Assembly (NCBI GenBank): GCA_004151065.3
Contig: NWUY0303894853.1
Coordinates: forward strand, 1-11,022
Source: Larix sibirica
Taxonomy: Eukaryota; Streptophyta; Pinopsida; Pinales; Pinaceae
Direction of reading: 5' to 3'
DNA: 11,022 bases
Position numbers and translations under genes: made by a program. Positions 1 to 8,662 of the stretch are shown piece after piece. Numbering within the stretch: position 1 is the first letter of the stretch; every line of letters starts with the position of its first letter. Under the pieces are notes generated by a model. The model was given only the letters and a program-made list of their open reading frames with translations. It did not search any database and was not told the origin of the DNA.

Positions 1-33
1 ATGCAATACATTAATGCAATACATTAATGCAAT
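1..33. repeat. 13-bp tandem repeat at the window edge
   Basis: The unit ATGCAATACATTA occurs exactly at 1-13 and 14-26, followed by a partial third copy ATGCAAT at 27-33. The array begins at the first base, so its true length to the left is unknown. It looks like a small AT-rich minisatellite or slippage product; no function is suggested. Confidence 0.9.
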
Positions 34-407
34 GGTTATATTATTAAAAACATTAATTAAAGATATAAAAAATATTTAATGTATGTTGATTAATATAAAT
101 TTTATTTTAAAAAACAAAAAGTTGCATTTTCATACCACAACATAAAAGAAATCAACTTATTGGTGCATTGTGTTCATTTGAAATTAATGGTTTGTTTTAT
201 ACATATTTAAGCATTAATTCATTCAAATTGTTTTTTCCATCGATGCATAATCGTCGATAAGTCACACTGGTGCTTTTAAAATATTTTACAGATACCAATG
301 TTTTTATAATAGCTTAAACACACAAAATGTATTCTATGTTTTTCGTATTATAAGATTGGAAAAAGTTTAAAAAAGCATCCACTACATATTGTTTTCCTTA
401 TAGTATC
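34..407. other. AT-rich stretch without a recognised gene
   Basis: I see no coding frame, RNA gene or repeat family here. The DNA is strongly AT-rich with short A and T runs. It is probably the flank, or target DNA, on the 3' side of the LINE that follows. Confidence 0.6.
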
Positions 408-415
408 TTTTTTTT

Positions 416-767
416 CACATAGTAAAAAGACTATACTTTATAAAGAAGTATATGATAAAAATGTACACAGACAGATTCCAAATCAAAGGAAAAAAGATCC
501 CAGAACATCCATCCAAGGCAGAAGAAAAACAACTCATCCCACATAATTAAGAATCACCCAATACACATGATGATAATAGCTGCCCCCAGCTTGAATAAAA
601 AATACAAACGCCCTACCATAGAGCTAATCACAAACCAAAAGAAGAAAGGCTGCCCCCAACCAGAAAGTAGGAAATAAACACCAAAAAGGGGGACAAGACA
701 AAGAGTCCAAAATAACTGATGCCGAGACTTCGGAACTGCCAATTACCAAAGGAAAAAACCCCAAGGT
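416..767 (-). other. LINE 3' untranslated region
   Basis: This lies downstream of the last ORF2 frame, which stops at 768. No conserved domain is visible in any minus-strand frame. The element probably ends with the eight-A tail that appears as T8 on the plus strand at 408-415. There is no long poly(A), consistent with an old insertion whose tail has decayed. The exact boundary is uncertain. Confidence 0.55.
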
Positions 768-854
768 TCAAAACAAGACGATCCTGCCAACATCTCGAAT
801 TATATTGTCGGACCAAAACTCAAAAAACAATATACCTTCATCCGAGAGCAGGGC

Positions 855-1240
855 CAACTTCGAGAGGGAATCCGCCTGCACATTCTCCACACGAGGAATA
901 TGTAGAAACTGGATACCCTTGAGAATCTGCTGCAATATTATGATCTTATCCATCCATGGAGAATGATCTTATCCATCCATGGAGAAAGTGCAATAACATT
1001 TATGGACCCAGTTCGATTAATCCAGTTAATAACAACTTGTGAGTCACCCGCTATATGCCGCAACTCCAGATTTATGATTTTTACAAAATAAAGTATAATC
1101 CAGAGGGCACAAACTTCACTTTTGGTATTAGTACCCGGACCAATATTCATCCAAATGTTAAAAAAACATCGATTGTTCAATACTATAACCGCACCTGCTC
1201 CAAAAATAAGACCCACATCCTGGGAAGCCCAATCAAATTT
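855..1240 (-). other. C-terminal RNase H domain of ORF2, split by a duplication
   Basis: Reading leftward: FDWASQDVGLIFGAGAVI (first Asp kept, with Trp where Gly is usual), TKSEVCALW (Glu), HIAGDSQVVINW (Asp) and, in another frame after the duplication at 940-985, HIPRVENVQADSLSKLAL (fourth acidic residue). This is the plant RVT_3/RNase H arrangement that would degrade the RNA of the RNA-DNA hybrid. The four acidic positions are retained, but the frame is broken between the third and the fourth. Confidence 0.82.
940..985. repeat. Exact 23-bp tandem duplication inside the LINE
   Basis: Positions 940-962 and 963-985 are identical 23-mers beginning ATGATCTTATCC and ending CCATGGAGA. Because 23 is not a multiple of three it shifts the frame: SPWMDKII occurs before it, and the RNase H continuation DKIIILQQILKGIQFL lies in a different frame after it. 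It is probably a later replication or repair error in this copy. Confidence 0.95.
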
Positions 1241-1561
1241 ACCAAAAGATCCACTAAATATGAAAGGGATCGACCGACTGATAGGAAAGGAACTGTCCGC
1301 TTTAGCAACCCTAGTGCCGCAAGTTTCATTGTGGGCTGCAACCCCTTTCCCAACCACCCATCCAGGCTGGAGGAATTTGTCTTCGAAAATGGCCAGATTC
1401 ATAGCCTTCCAGGTTTCCCAAAAGACCATACATGCCAACGCAGTAACTCCGTGGTTGAATTTATACCAAATGTGCATACCACCCGACAGTGATGTATCAA
1501 TCCAAAGCGGTATACCTGCAAATAGAAGGCGAACCACCTCCCAAACCCGAACGTTGAATAC

Positions 1562-1615
1562 ACATTTGACAAATAAATGCATGTCTGATTCCACTGCCTG
1601 TTTGCATAATATACA
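1562..1615 (-). other. zf-RVT zinc-binding segment of the LINE
   Basis: The motif CILCKQAVESDMHLFVKC has the CX2C...HX4C pattern of the zf-RVT segment that follows the RT in plant LINEs. It is preceded by WRLNIPLNIKIFMW, the usual hydrophobic lead-in to this segment. All four putative ligands are intact in this copy. Confidence 0.85.
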
Positions 1616-2496
1616 AATATTAGGACCAATAAATCCTCGTTTCATCAAATTGTCCCATACTAAAATCTTACCAGCCAGTTCCAGCCACATAAATATCTTA
1701 ATATTCAGTGGAATGTTCAACCTCCAGATAACCGAATACCACCAACATGTTGAATCCTTAAACGGGAAAAATGACTCATAGGCCAGTCGGGCAGTCAATG
1801 CACCCGTCGAAGCATTCCTCGGCCAAAGCAATTTGTCCGCGCCCGTGGATAAATGGATGGTTCCCCTATGTAGTTCACGAACATATATGGTCCATTCTGC
1901 AGCCAAAGACCCTTGAAGGCCAATCTACGCAGCAGTAACCCAAATATGGAATGGAGATTCAGTGGAACACGACGCAGATGCATGCTGAAGTGTGAAATAT
2001 CCCCGAGCCCTGAGGGAGCAAATCAGTTCAAATGAAAGTTGGTATTGGGAATGGCCCCCAATAATCGGGTCTAATCCCAGTTGTATATATCGACCATTCC
2101 CAGGCAGCCAACCAACCGAGTCGGCCAAAATCTGATATGAAGTGGATAGCCCTGCCCAAATATTTGACACACCTTTAAACTTTTTGATACCATATCTGAG
2201 CCACATCTGAACTGATTGGCCATTAATATATTTGTTAATTACCACAACACCCCATGGACCTTCGACCATGAGCGCCCGCCATAAACTCTTCGTAAGTAGG
2301 GCCGTAAGGAATAGATATATATTCTTGATAGACTAGCCCCCCACGTAGTATGGTGAATCCTCCTTTGCTAATCCACCAAATGCAATTTGTGAGCATTTTG
2401 TCCTAACCATATAAAATTGTGCATTTTCCTACACATTCCTGTCAAGATAGACTTTAGAAGCTTGCTTAAAGATAGCCAATAAACACTAATGTTCTA

Positions 2497-3610
2497 GAGG
2501 ACTGATTTTACCAGTGTTATTCGTCCTCCTATTGAAAGCCACCTCCAACACCATTTGTGTATATGCTTATCAAATCTCTTTAATAACCAGGACCAATCAT
2601 GTTTATTATAGGCATTAGGTTTGATAAAGTAGCCCATGTACAATGTTCCAGTCGCTAATTTCTTGATATTATACTGAAATATAACAGAGATATCCTCCCG
2701 CATTTGACCATCTAAATTATGCTCCAAGATGATCGTTTTAGTTTCATTTATGATCATACCAGATGTATTAACAAAAATTTCCAGTATTACCTTAATAGAT
2801 GACCATTCCTTTTTGCAAGCCTTACCAAATAGCATCACGTTGTTGATGAAGAATTGGTGTGACACAGAGATATTTTTTGATATCTTAACCCCATAAATCA
2901 GCTTGTCCGCCATAGCCCTAATCAATAGCCAACTCAGCCCCTCAATCACTATCAGAAAAAGAAGCGGCGATAATGGGAAACCTTGTCGGAGGCCACGAGA
3001 AGCTGAGAAGAATTTAGATGGACACCCATTTACCATGACAAAATAGTTCACCGAGGAGACACAACCCATATCCATTTCATAGCCTGTCAAGGTATCCCTA
3101 TCTATATTAAGGCTAGTCTCAGAAAGATCCAATTTACCATGTCATATTCTCTAGTCAAATCCATCTGAAGTATCAAAGCTTTTTTATTTCGAGCCTTTAT
3201 GCTATGGAAAGTTTCTTGCTCCAGGCCGATTGCATCCAAAATTTGACGGTTTTCAAGGAACCCAAATTATTCTTTGGAAATGCTTTTTGAGAGAACCGGC
3301 TTGATTCTGTTTGCAATGATTTTTGCAACTAATTTGTAGACCAAGTTGCATAAAGAGATTGACCATAAGTGTTCAAAGGATGCCTGAAGTGAAGTCTTGG
3401 GAATTAATGTTATAAATGTTGAATTCAAAGCCACCAGGATTCTTCCCATGATCCTCGTATCTTCCACCATAGAAATCAAATCCGACCCCATTAAGTCAAA
3501 AAATTCAGTGAAAATCTTCGCCGTCCACCCATCTGGACCGGGGCTTTTTGATCTAGCAAATTTATGGATAACCTTTTTAATTTTTGAGAGAGTGATAGGC
3601 CTGAAAAATT
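2497..3610 (-). other. ORF2 reverse transcriptase domain, active site lost
   Basis: Non-LTR RT motifs appear in order: ARSKSPGPDGW (about 3530-3551), TFITLIPK, ISLCNLVYKLVAKIIANRIK, then after a TAA FGFLENRQILDAI, the palm motif LQMDLTREYDMVNW with its catalytic Asp, and in the shifted frame GLRQGFPLSPLLFLIVIEGL. The FxDD box reads FFINNVMLFGKA (FINN at 2839-2850), so both metal-binding Asp are Asn. The C-terminal GRITLVKSVL of the thumb/connection region is present. The domain is recognisable but catalytically dead. Confidence 0.92.
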
Positions 3611-4224
3611 CATTCCCTTCTTGTGCCGAAAAGAAATGAGGGAACTCCCTTATAACCTTAATCTGTTCACTGACCATACATGTACCCGGATCTTTATAAT
3701 ACCCTTCAAAATGTTTTTCAGCCTCCACCAGAAGCTCCGACTAGCTGCTAATTAGCTCACCATCGACATATTTAATAAACCATATGAAATTATGTAGCCG
3801 ACGACCTTCAACGAATTTATGGAAGAATTTATTGTTTTTGTCGCCCAAAGCAACCCATAAAGCATGAATTTTTAGTCGCCAAGTCTCCTCCTCCTGAGAG
3901 AGCAAGTTTAGTATCCATTGTTCCAGCAGTAGAAGAGACTGTTGAGCATGTGCATTTACCGACCCCAATTTACTAATATCATGTATCTCAGAGATCTCCT
4001 ACTCAATTGATCGAATCTCCCTAAATTGTGCCTTCTTCTGCTGCCTTTCCCATTTGATAATGATAGATTTCAGTCTACTCAGTTTCTCTATCAAATAATA
4101 GGATGGTGGATCATTCACATCATTTGGGAATTCCCCCCATGTCTTATGAACTAGAGTCATGAAATATGCATCTTTAATCCATGTATGATTAAATTTATAA
4201 GGGTAGTTCTGAATCTTCTCTTCA

Positions 4225-4922
4225 AAATCAAGCTCCAATAGAATCAAAGAATGATTGGATATCCTTGTAGCATCTATCCAGGATCCAAATTTGAATACCC
4301 ACTCCAATAGTGAATCAACAGCCATGAACCGGTCCAATCTTTTCAATATGCAAGCTAGACCATTTCTACCATTACTCCAAGTTGGATTAAATGGAAATGG
4401 TTCCATATCATTTAGCTTAACTGTAGAGAAATAATTTTGAAAGTAGCTTGAGAGAGGATCCGGTCTACTCGATTCGCCCCAAACTTCGGCATCCGATAGT
4501 GTAAGATTAAGGTCACCTGCTAACACTAAATTCGGTAGAGTTAATATATCCATTTGAAGTGTTGATTCCCATAATATTTTCTTGTTTTTATATGGAGCAT
4601 AAACATTGAGAAAATTGCAGACAGCAGAAAACCCCACAAAATTTCCTTTTAAAAGGATGCCCCAATGAGTTCCAAATGACGATAGATTAACGACATGCGG
4701 ATTCCATGCACATAAAAGATCCCCAGATTGACCCTCTGCATCTGTGGAGGCCACCGCCCAATCCTTTTTAAAATAGTGGAAGAAGTTCCTAGCCTTCTCG
4801 ACCGAAACCATTGTTTCCTAAAAAAAAACCAAGTTCGGAGACGCCTTCTCCAGTAGTCGTTTGAGGGATAATTTTTTATGAGGGCCCCCAATCCCTCTAA
4901 TATTGAGTGAAATTATTTTCAT
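4225..4922 (-). other. ORF2 endonuclease domain (exonuclease-endonuclease-phosphatase fold)
   Basis: Residues 1 to about 232 of ORF2. Visible motifs are LNIRG (metal-binding Asn), a broken QET (stop at codon 35, then ETMVSVE), NVYAP, AGDLNLTLSD, LKRLDRFMA and ISNHSLILL. The last motif is normally SDHSP or similar in this family; codon 223 (4254-4256) is AAT, so the catalytic Asp appears replaced by Asn, while the following His (4251-4253) remains. With the nonsense codon this makes the domain inactive. Family assignment is firm; the effect of the substitution is inferred. Confidence 0.88.
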
Positions 4923-6768
4923 CTTTTCACCCTAGCTTGGGCTTTTAAATCTCTAAGGGCCCGTTTGGTGTTGGATGATTGGGAGACCGAATCCGGTAAG
5001 AGACTAGTGTCGGGGGGTGTGGACAATGTGAGCAGGAAGGTGCCTTTACGGCCATTGCGTGTATGAAGAGGCGATAATTTTTTGTTCTAAACCCCCTTGT
5101 ACCATACCCTTAGATTTCTGAAAATTGGGAAGAGTGGAGCAAGATGGATTCTTGTCTTCCACATCCAAATCGATGGGCATATTTCCAACATAGGTAGTCA
5201 ATGGGGTTTGTATAACTTTGTCAACCAATGTAGAGGTAGTAACTGCATCCCCTTCTTTGGGATAACATGTGATCTTGGTGACCTAGTTGGCATGCTCAAA
5301 TCCGAAGAAAGTTCCAATATATTACCTGTAGGGACCAGGTAAGGCACTGGAGGAGATAAAGTAGTGCCTTCATGGCAATTTGCAACAGGTAGTTCAGTAT
5401 TGGATGTAGTGGGCATGGGTAATGTAAACCCCCCATCCGGGACTGAAACAGGGGAGCGGGTGGGCACTGTATTCTCAGAAGTCTCTAGTGGATTTTTACT
5501 AATACCCTGGTAGAAGTAAGGCCTGTCCCTAATAATGTCATCCCCCAACATGTTTCCTTTCTGATCCAACGAATTGATAAATTATTTTTCTCCTTCATTT
5601 AATGAATCAGTAAAAGAAGGGTCTAAAATGATTAACTTACGCAAAAGCGAAATGAAGTCGGCAAGGATGTATTGGAAGAGGCTGGGATTGACGAAAACAT
5701 ACATTCCGACATTGGTTGGGAACCTTATGAACCATCGCTGCTATCAGATGACCACACATATGTCTCCTCCGAAGAATCCTCCTCCTCAGAACCAGAGTAT
5801 GACTGTTCACAATCCTTCCACAAATGACCCACTTCCTTACATCTGGAACAACGAAATGGTAAACTCCAATAATCTAGGGTTTGTGAAAATGTTTTTCCCC
5901 GCCAGTGTATATCCATTTTCTCCAATAGCCCTTTGGCCATATAAATTTCAACCATAACCCGACCTATTATCCGGTCCATACATTTCAGATGGCCCTCCCT
6001 TAGATGGATAAATTTTCCCAAATGATTAGCTACCGCTTCAAAGGCCTCCTAATTCCAAAGCATTAGTGGAAACCCATGCAAATGAACCCATAGATGCCTA
6101 AAACGTATCAATTCCCTGTCCGGGTCAAAACCTGTATGCCACTGTTTTAACATTAGGCTGCCAATGCCCTTAATCCAGGTTTTCCCCAAAATGAGCGAAG
6201 CATGTTCCTTAGTCCTGAAAAAGAAGGTATACCAACCCTTATTTAAAATGAGAATATCAGGTGTATACCCTGTTATCGAGGACCATACCGTAGCATCCCA
6301 AAGCCCAATATCCCGGGGATTCATAACTATGTATGGGAACTTTCCCACCAGGGCCTTCAATGAAAGAGAGGCCATACCTTCAAGACCAATGTTATTACCC
6401 ATAAATAAGTTGTCCTCGCCAGTTCGAAGAAACCAATTTCTGCATTTCTTAACATTAACTGACTTATGGTGAAAACCTTGATGTCCCTTTGGTATTGAAC
6501 CCCCAGTTAACGGAACTCTAGAGGGCCCATGTGTTGTATTGGTATTCTGTCTATGTGACCCTGAAATCTCCGTCGATACAAATGTATCACCACAAGGCAA
6601 AGTTGTCACCTTGACCAACAAGGGACCCGTATCATTCCCATTAGGTCCCCTCTCGACAAATTCCCTGAGTAGAGTACGATATTCCTCATCTGTTTTTTGT
6701 AGTACCTCCCTTTCCCACCACCCATCCGAAAAGGAGGATTTGTCTCTATTGGAACCCTCCCCCATCAC
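4919..6768 (-). pseudogene. LINE ORF1 (gag-like RNA-binding protein, DUF4283 and CCHC knuckle), broken
   Basis: ORF1 proteins bind the element RNA in the RNP. The start is taken as the ATG at 6768 (MMGEGSNRDKSSF). A DUF4283-like region follows (LVGKFPYIVMNPRDIGLWDA ... FFRTKEHASLILGKTW ... LWVHLHGFPLMLWN). A single TAG at 6049-6051 interrupts the frame, which resumes as EAFEAVANHLGKFI. The knuckle CSRCKEVGHLWKDC (CX2CX4HX4C, 5809-5850) is intact and followed by an acidic Ser/Glu tail. After a stop at 5725 the Pro/Ser/Thr-rich C-terminal linker continues in other frames (5569-5198, 5228-5046), showing several indels. The final segment NTKRALRDLKAQARVKR ends at TGA 4921-4919, overlapping the ORF2 ATG. 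Confidence 0.85.
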
Positions 6769-6830
6769 TAGCCACGAGGTTTTGTTTGTAGTAAAAAACT
6801 ATTAGCTGGCCTGTATCTTGGTCAAACACG

Positions 6831-7595
6831 TGCCCAATCACCTGACATTTGATAAAGAACTGACATCTTCTTGCCATGCTCCACCGAGTTTTGTAAAATC
6901 ATTCCACAACCACTAGGGTCTATAATATGTGTTTTATAAGTTTCGAGATATTCTATCTGGCACTCAAAGTATAAACTGTGATTTTGTTCACTCCCTAGCC
7001 ATTTTATGCATCCCTACTAGACCCCAAAACCCCTGGCACCTTCACTTCCATTTCCACCAAAACAATTTTTTTTTTAGATTTGAAACCTGCCTCCATTTAC
7101 TTTACCACTCTAAATTCAAACCCCCGCCACCATTAGACCCCAACCCCTGTGAATTAACGTCCAAACCCCTTCTAGTGTGTCTTTACTCCAATGCTTGTGC
7201 CACAACTCACTGCCTTCACAATAACATAATGCATTAAATATGTAACATTGGATGCCATTTTCCACAATCATGTCAAAGTTAGGGCTCTACATTCTTTTAC
7301 ATGATGAAAAATTAAAATGATTCATTAGATATGTGACAATACATTTTAAATGCTTCTTGACCCTCATACATGACATATTTTAAATGCTTGGCAAGTAGAA
7401 GTGGTGTTACATGTCAAATTGACAAGGCACATAATATAAAGATGTCTACATTTATGGGTTATGGGTTTTATGTGTTTGAAACCATGAGTAAAAATGCAAA
7501 ATACATCTCAAGGGACGGATAATTTCAAGAATAACTAAAATCAGTTAATTATTTGTTGATATTTGTTAATATTTTTTGAGCTTTTTCAACAATAT
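6831..7595. other. Non-coding stretch between the LINE and the LTR-like sequence
   Basis: No credible gene. About 7010-7180 is C- and T-rich on the plus strand (CCCC clusters and a T10 run at 7066-7075), so it is purine-rich on the LINE strand and may be part of a long LINE 5' UTR. A 102-codon plus-strand frame at 6929-7237 has low-complexity composition (FHFHQNNFFF, PPPPLDPNPC) and no domain, so I do not call it a gene. From 7240 to 7590 the DNA is AT-rich with a short direct repeat. Confidence 0.5.
7343..7389. repeat. Short direct repeat pair
   Basis: The 13-mer ATTTTAAATGCTT occurs at 7343-7355 and again at 7377-7389, separated by 21 bp. It is AT-rich, may be chance, and no function is suggested. 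Confidence 0.7.
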
Positions 7596-7805
7596 TGTTG
7601 GAAACTCAATCCTTTGGGTTAGGTAATATTGAAGAAAGATGAATAGTCATAGGGAGTCTAAGGGACAACTTGTAAGATGAAACCAAGTGTTACCTTACAT
7701 TGTACTTATATGTGTATCATTGTTAATGAATATGTGCAATTCACACCTATGTCCTTTGGTCTCTTCCTATCTTTGCTTGTCCTTGCTTATTTGCCTGCAT
7801 GGGCA
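7596..7805 (+). mobile_element. Candidate short LTR (5' LTR of a degraded LTR retrotransposon)
   Basis: The segment starts TGTTGGAAACTCAATCC, a typical Copia-like LTR start, and can end in CA at 7804-7805, giving about 210 bp with TG...CA termini. A sequence close to the initiator tRNA-Met primer-binding site follows at 7815-7826, which is the main support. The 9-bp gap to that site is longer than usual, so the true end may be a few bases to the right. No gag, protease, integrase or second LTR is visible downstream inside the window. A chance match cannot be excluded. Confidence 0.5.
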
Positions 7806-7814
7806 TTTTAATAG

Positions 7815-7826
7815 TGGTATTAGAGC
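7815..7826 (+). promoter_or_regulatory. Probable primer-binding site for initiator tRNA-Met
   Basis: TGGTATTAGAGC differs by one transition (C to T at the seventh base) from TGGTATCAGAGC, the complement of the plant initiator tRNA-Met 3' end and the usual minus-strand priming site of plant Copia elements. Its position just inside a TG...CA segment fits a 5' LTR junction. Confidence 0.6.
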
Positions 7827-8091
7827 ACCCTATAGTTCTTATGAATTGTAGGAAACTAATATTGTTGGGTGAATTTCCCTTTTTGGCCTGCTCTAACCTA
7901 CCCCATTTGTGCTTAGTCTGTCAGACATGCTTATCGTCATTCCAAGCCTACAAATTCTTCCAAGTCAATGTATCTGCTTTAAATTAACCAAATCTATCTT
8001 CCCACTGGTGCATTTTACTTCCATCAATGCTTTGTGTGCCTTCTCCTTTGCGTGAGACCGCCACCTCGACGAATTCACCCTACATGTTTTC

Positions 8092-8274
8092 CTATCTCTC
8101 CCTGTGACCTGGTGCAACCTGCTCCAATACATCCAAGTGCTTCATTGTCGTTTCCAACAAAATATCGAACAATTGTTCATAGGTGAAGGGTTTCAACATT
8201 TTTTGTGTATCTTCCACGATTATGTCCACCACGCCATTCTTTTCAACCTTTCGCCTCTTCACAAACACTTCCAT
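8092..8274 (-). pseudogene. UBA2-like (UBP1-associated, RRM protein) N-terminal fragment
   Basis: The 60-codon frame starts MEVFVKRRKVEK and contains VEDTQKMLKPFTYEQLFDIL followed by ETTMKHLDVLEQV. This resembles the conserved segment upstream of the first RRM in plant UBP1-associated protein 2 (there roughly EDxQKLLEPFxKEQLxDLL ... DVLExI). UBA2 proteins are nuclear RNA-binding proteins with two RRMs. Here no RRM (KIFVxGL) follows: the frame stops after GHRER, and the next 100 bp on that strand give no clear match. The usual acidic low-complexity N-terminus is very short. It is a truncated fragment on the strand opposite to the two fragments to its right. The call rests on remembered family consensus, so confidence is moderate. 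Confidence 0.55.
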
Positions 8275-8662
8275 TTTTAATTAAGATTATTGCTTCTTCC
8301 TCGTTCTCTCTGCAACTAATCGCTTGTACCCTGTTCGTTGAAATATCTATAGAGCTCCTCCTCTTTACTATGTAGGAAGTTCTAATTCTTTAAGGTTTGT
8401 GAAGCATCACCGTCCATGTGGGATCGATTTCTTCTTGTTATTACTCACCTAGAGAGAATAACCTCACAATGGAATAACATGGGAGATAGAACATAAGCTT
8501 CATATCTATATAGTAGGAGCTTCAAGATAACTTATCTTGTCTACTTTTGAGGAACTTGCAATATTGTTTCTTTAAAGCGAGCGAAATTTGACTCCTTCAG
8601 AAGGTGGCCATTTTCAGGAATTTCATCATTAGAATGAGGTAGAGGAGGTCCTTTCTACTGCT
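8275..8662. other. Unassigned spacer between divergent gene fragments
   Basis: No coding frame is recognisable. On the minus strand the part next to 8274 could be a leader (5' UTR) of the UBA2-like fragment. A perfect inverted repeat of 8-bp arms with a 1-bp centre (CAAGATAA-C-TTATCTTG) lies at 8523-8539; it is too short to call an element. Confidence 0.5.

Larger units (their letters stand above)
768..4922 (-). pseudogene. LINE ORF2 polyprotein (endonuclease, RT, zf-RVT, RNase H), inactivated
   Basis: ORF2 would nick target DNA and reverse transcribe the element RNA. The start is the ATG at 4922-4920, opening with MKIISLNIRGIGG, the usual start of a plant LINE endonuclease. The frame runs for more than 600 codons with in-frame stops at 4818-4820 (TAG where Gln of the QET motif is expected), 3999-4001, 3741-3743, 3267-3269 (TAA), 3102-3104 and 3087-3089. 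A 1-bp loss near 3070 shifts the frame. Further lesions are TAG at 2494-2496, more stops and a shift at about 2320-2360, TAG at 1925-1927, and a 23-bp duplication at 940-985. The conceptual product is about 1,380 residues, normal for the family. The ATG overlaps the ORF1 stop as ATGA. Several lesions read as transitions (Gln to stop, Asp to Asn), the pattern expected from deaminated methylcytosine. Confidence 0.9.
408..6830 (-). mobile_element. Degenerate plant LINE (L1-type non-LTR retrotransposon), near full length
   Basis: A single minus-strand element of about 6.4 kb. In transcription order it carries ORF1 (nucleic-acid-binding, CCHC knuckle), then ORF2 with AP-like endonuclease, reverse transcriptase, zf-RVT segment and RNase H. 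This order is typical of plant L1-clade LINEs, and the length matches a complete element. Both ORFs contain many in-frame stops and several frameshifts, so it is not autonomous. The ends are estimates: the left end is placed at the T run 408-415 (an A tail on the element's strand), the right end shortly upstream of the ORF1 ATG. The 5' UTR might reach to about 7240. I found no convincing target-site duplication. Confidence 0.9.

Noticed and set aside
1122-1781. Long plus-strand open frame (219 codons) and an overlapping one at 1055-1492
   Set aside because: Both are antisense to the LINE zf-RVT and RNase H region, whose minus-strand reading has clear family motifs. The plus-strand translations show no domain.
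4951-4970. GGGCCCGTTTGGTGTTGG, similar to the terminal sequence of common plant hAT-like MITEs
   Set aside because: On the minus strand it lies in frame within the ORF1 C-terminus (NTKRALRDLKAQ), has no matching inverted end nearby and interrupts nothing, so it is most likely coincidence.
408-6830. Target-site duplication around the LINE
   Set aside because: I compared sequence beyond the T8 run (CCTTATAGTATC) by eye with DNA right of the ORF1 start and found no convincing match, so no duplication is claimed.
6929-7237. 102-codon plus-strand open frame
   Set aside because: Low-complexity His/Phe/Pro composition from a pyrimidine-rich tract, no recognisable domain, and no promoter or splice context.
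7587-7600. 14-bp palindrome CAACAATATTGTTG at the left edge of the LTR-like segment
   Set aside because: It is AT-rich and short and overlaps the proposed TG terminus; it could be chance, and no terminal inverted-repeat partner was seen elsewhere.
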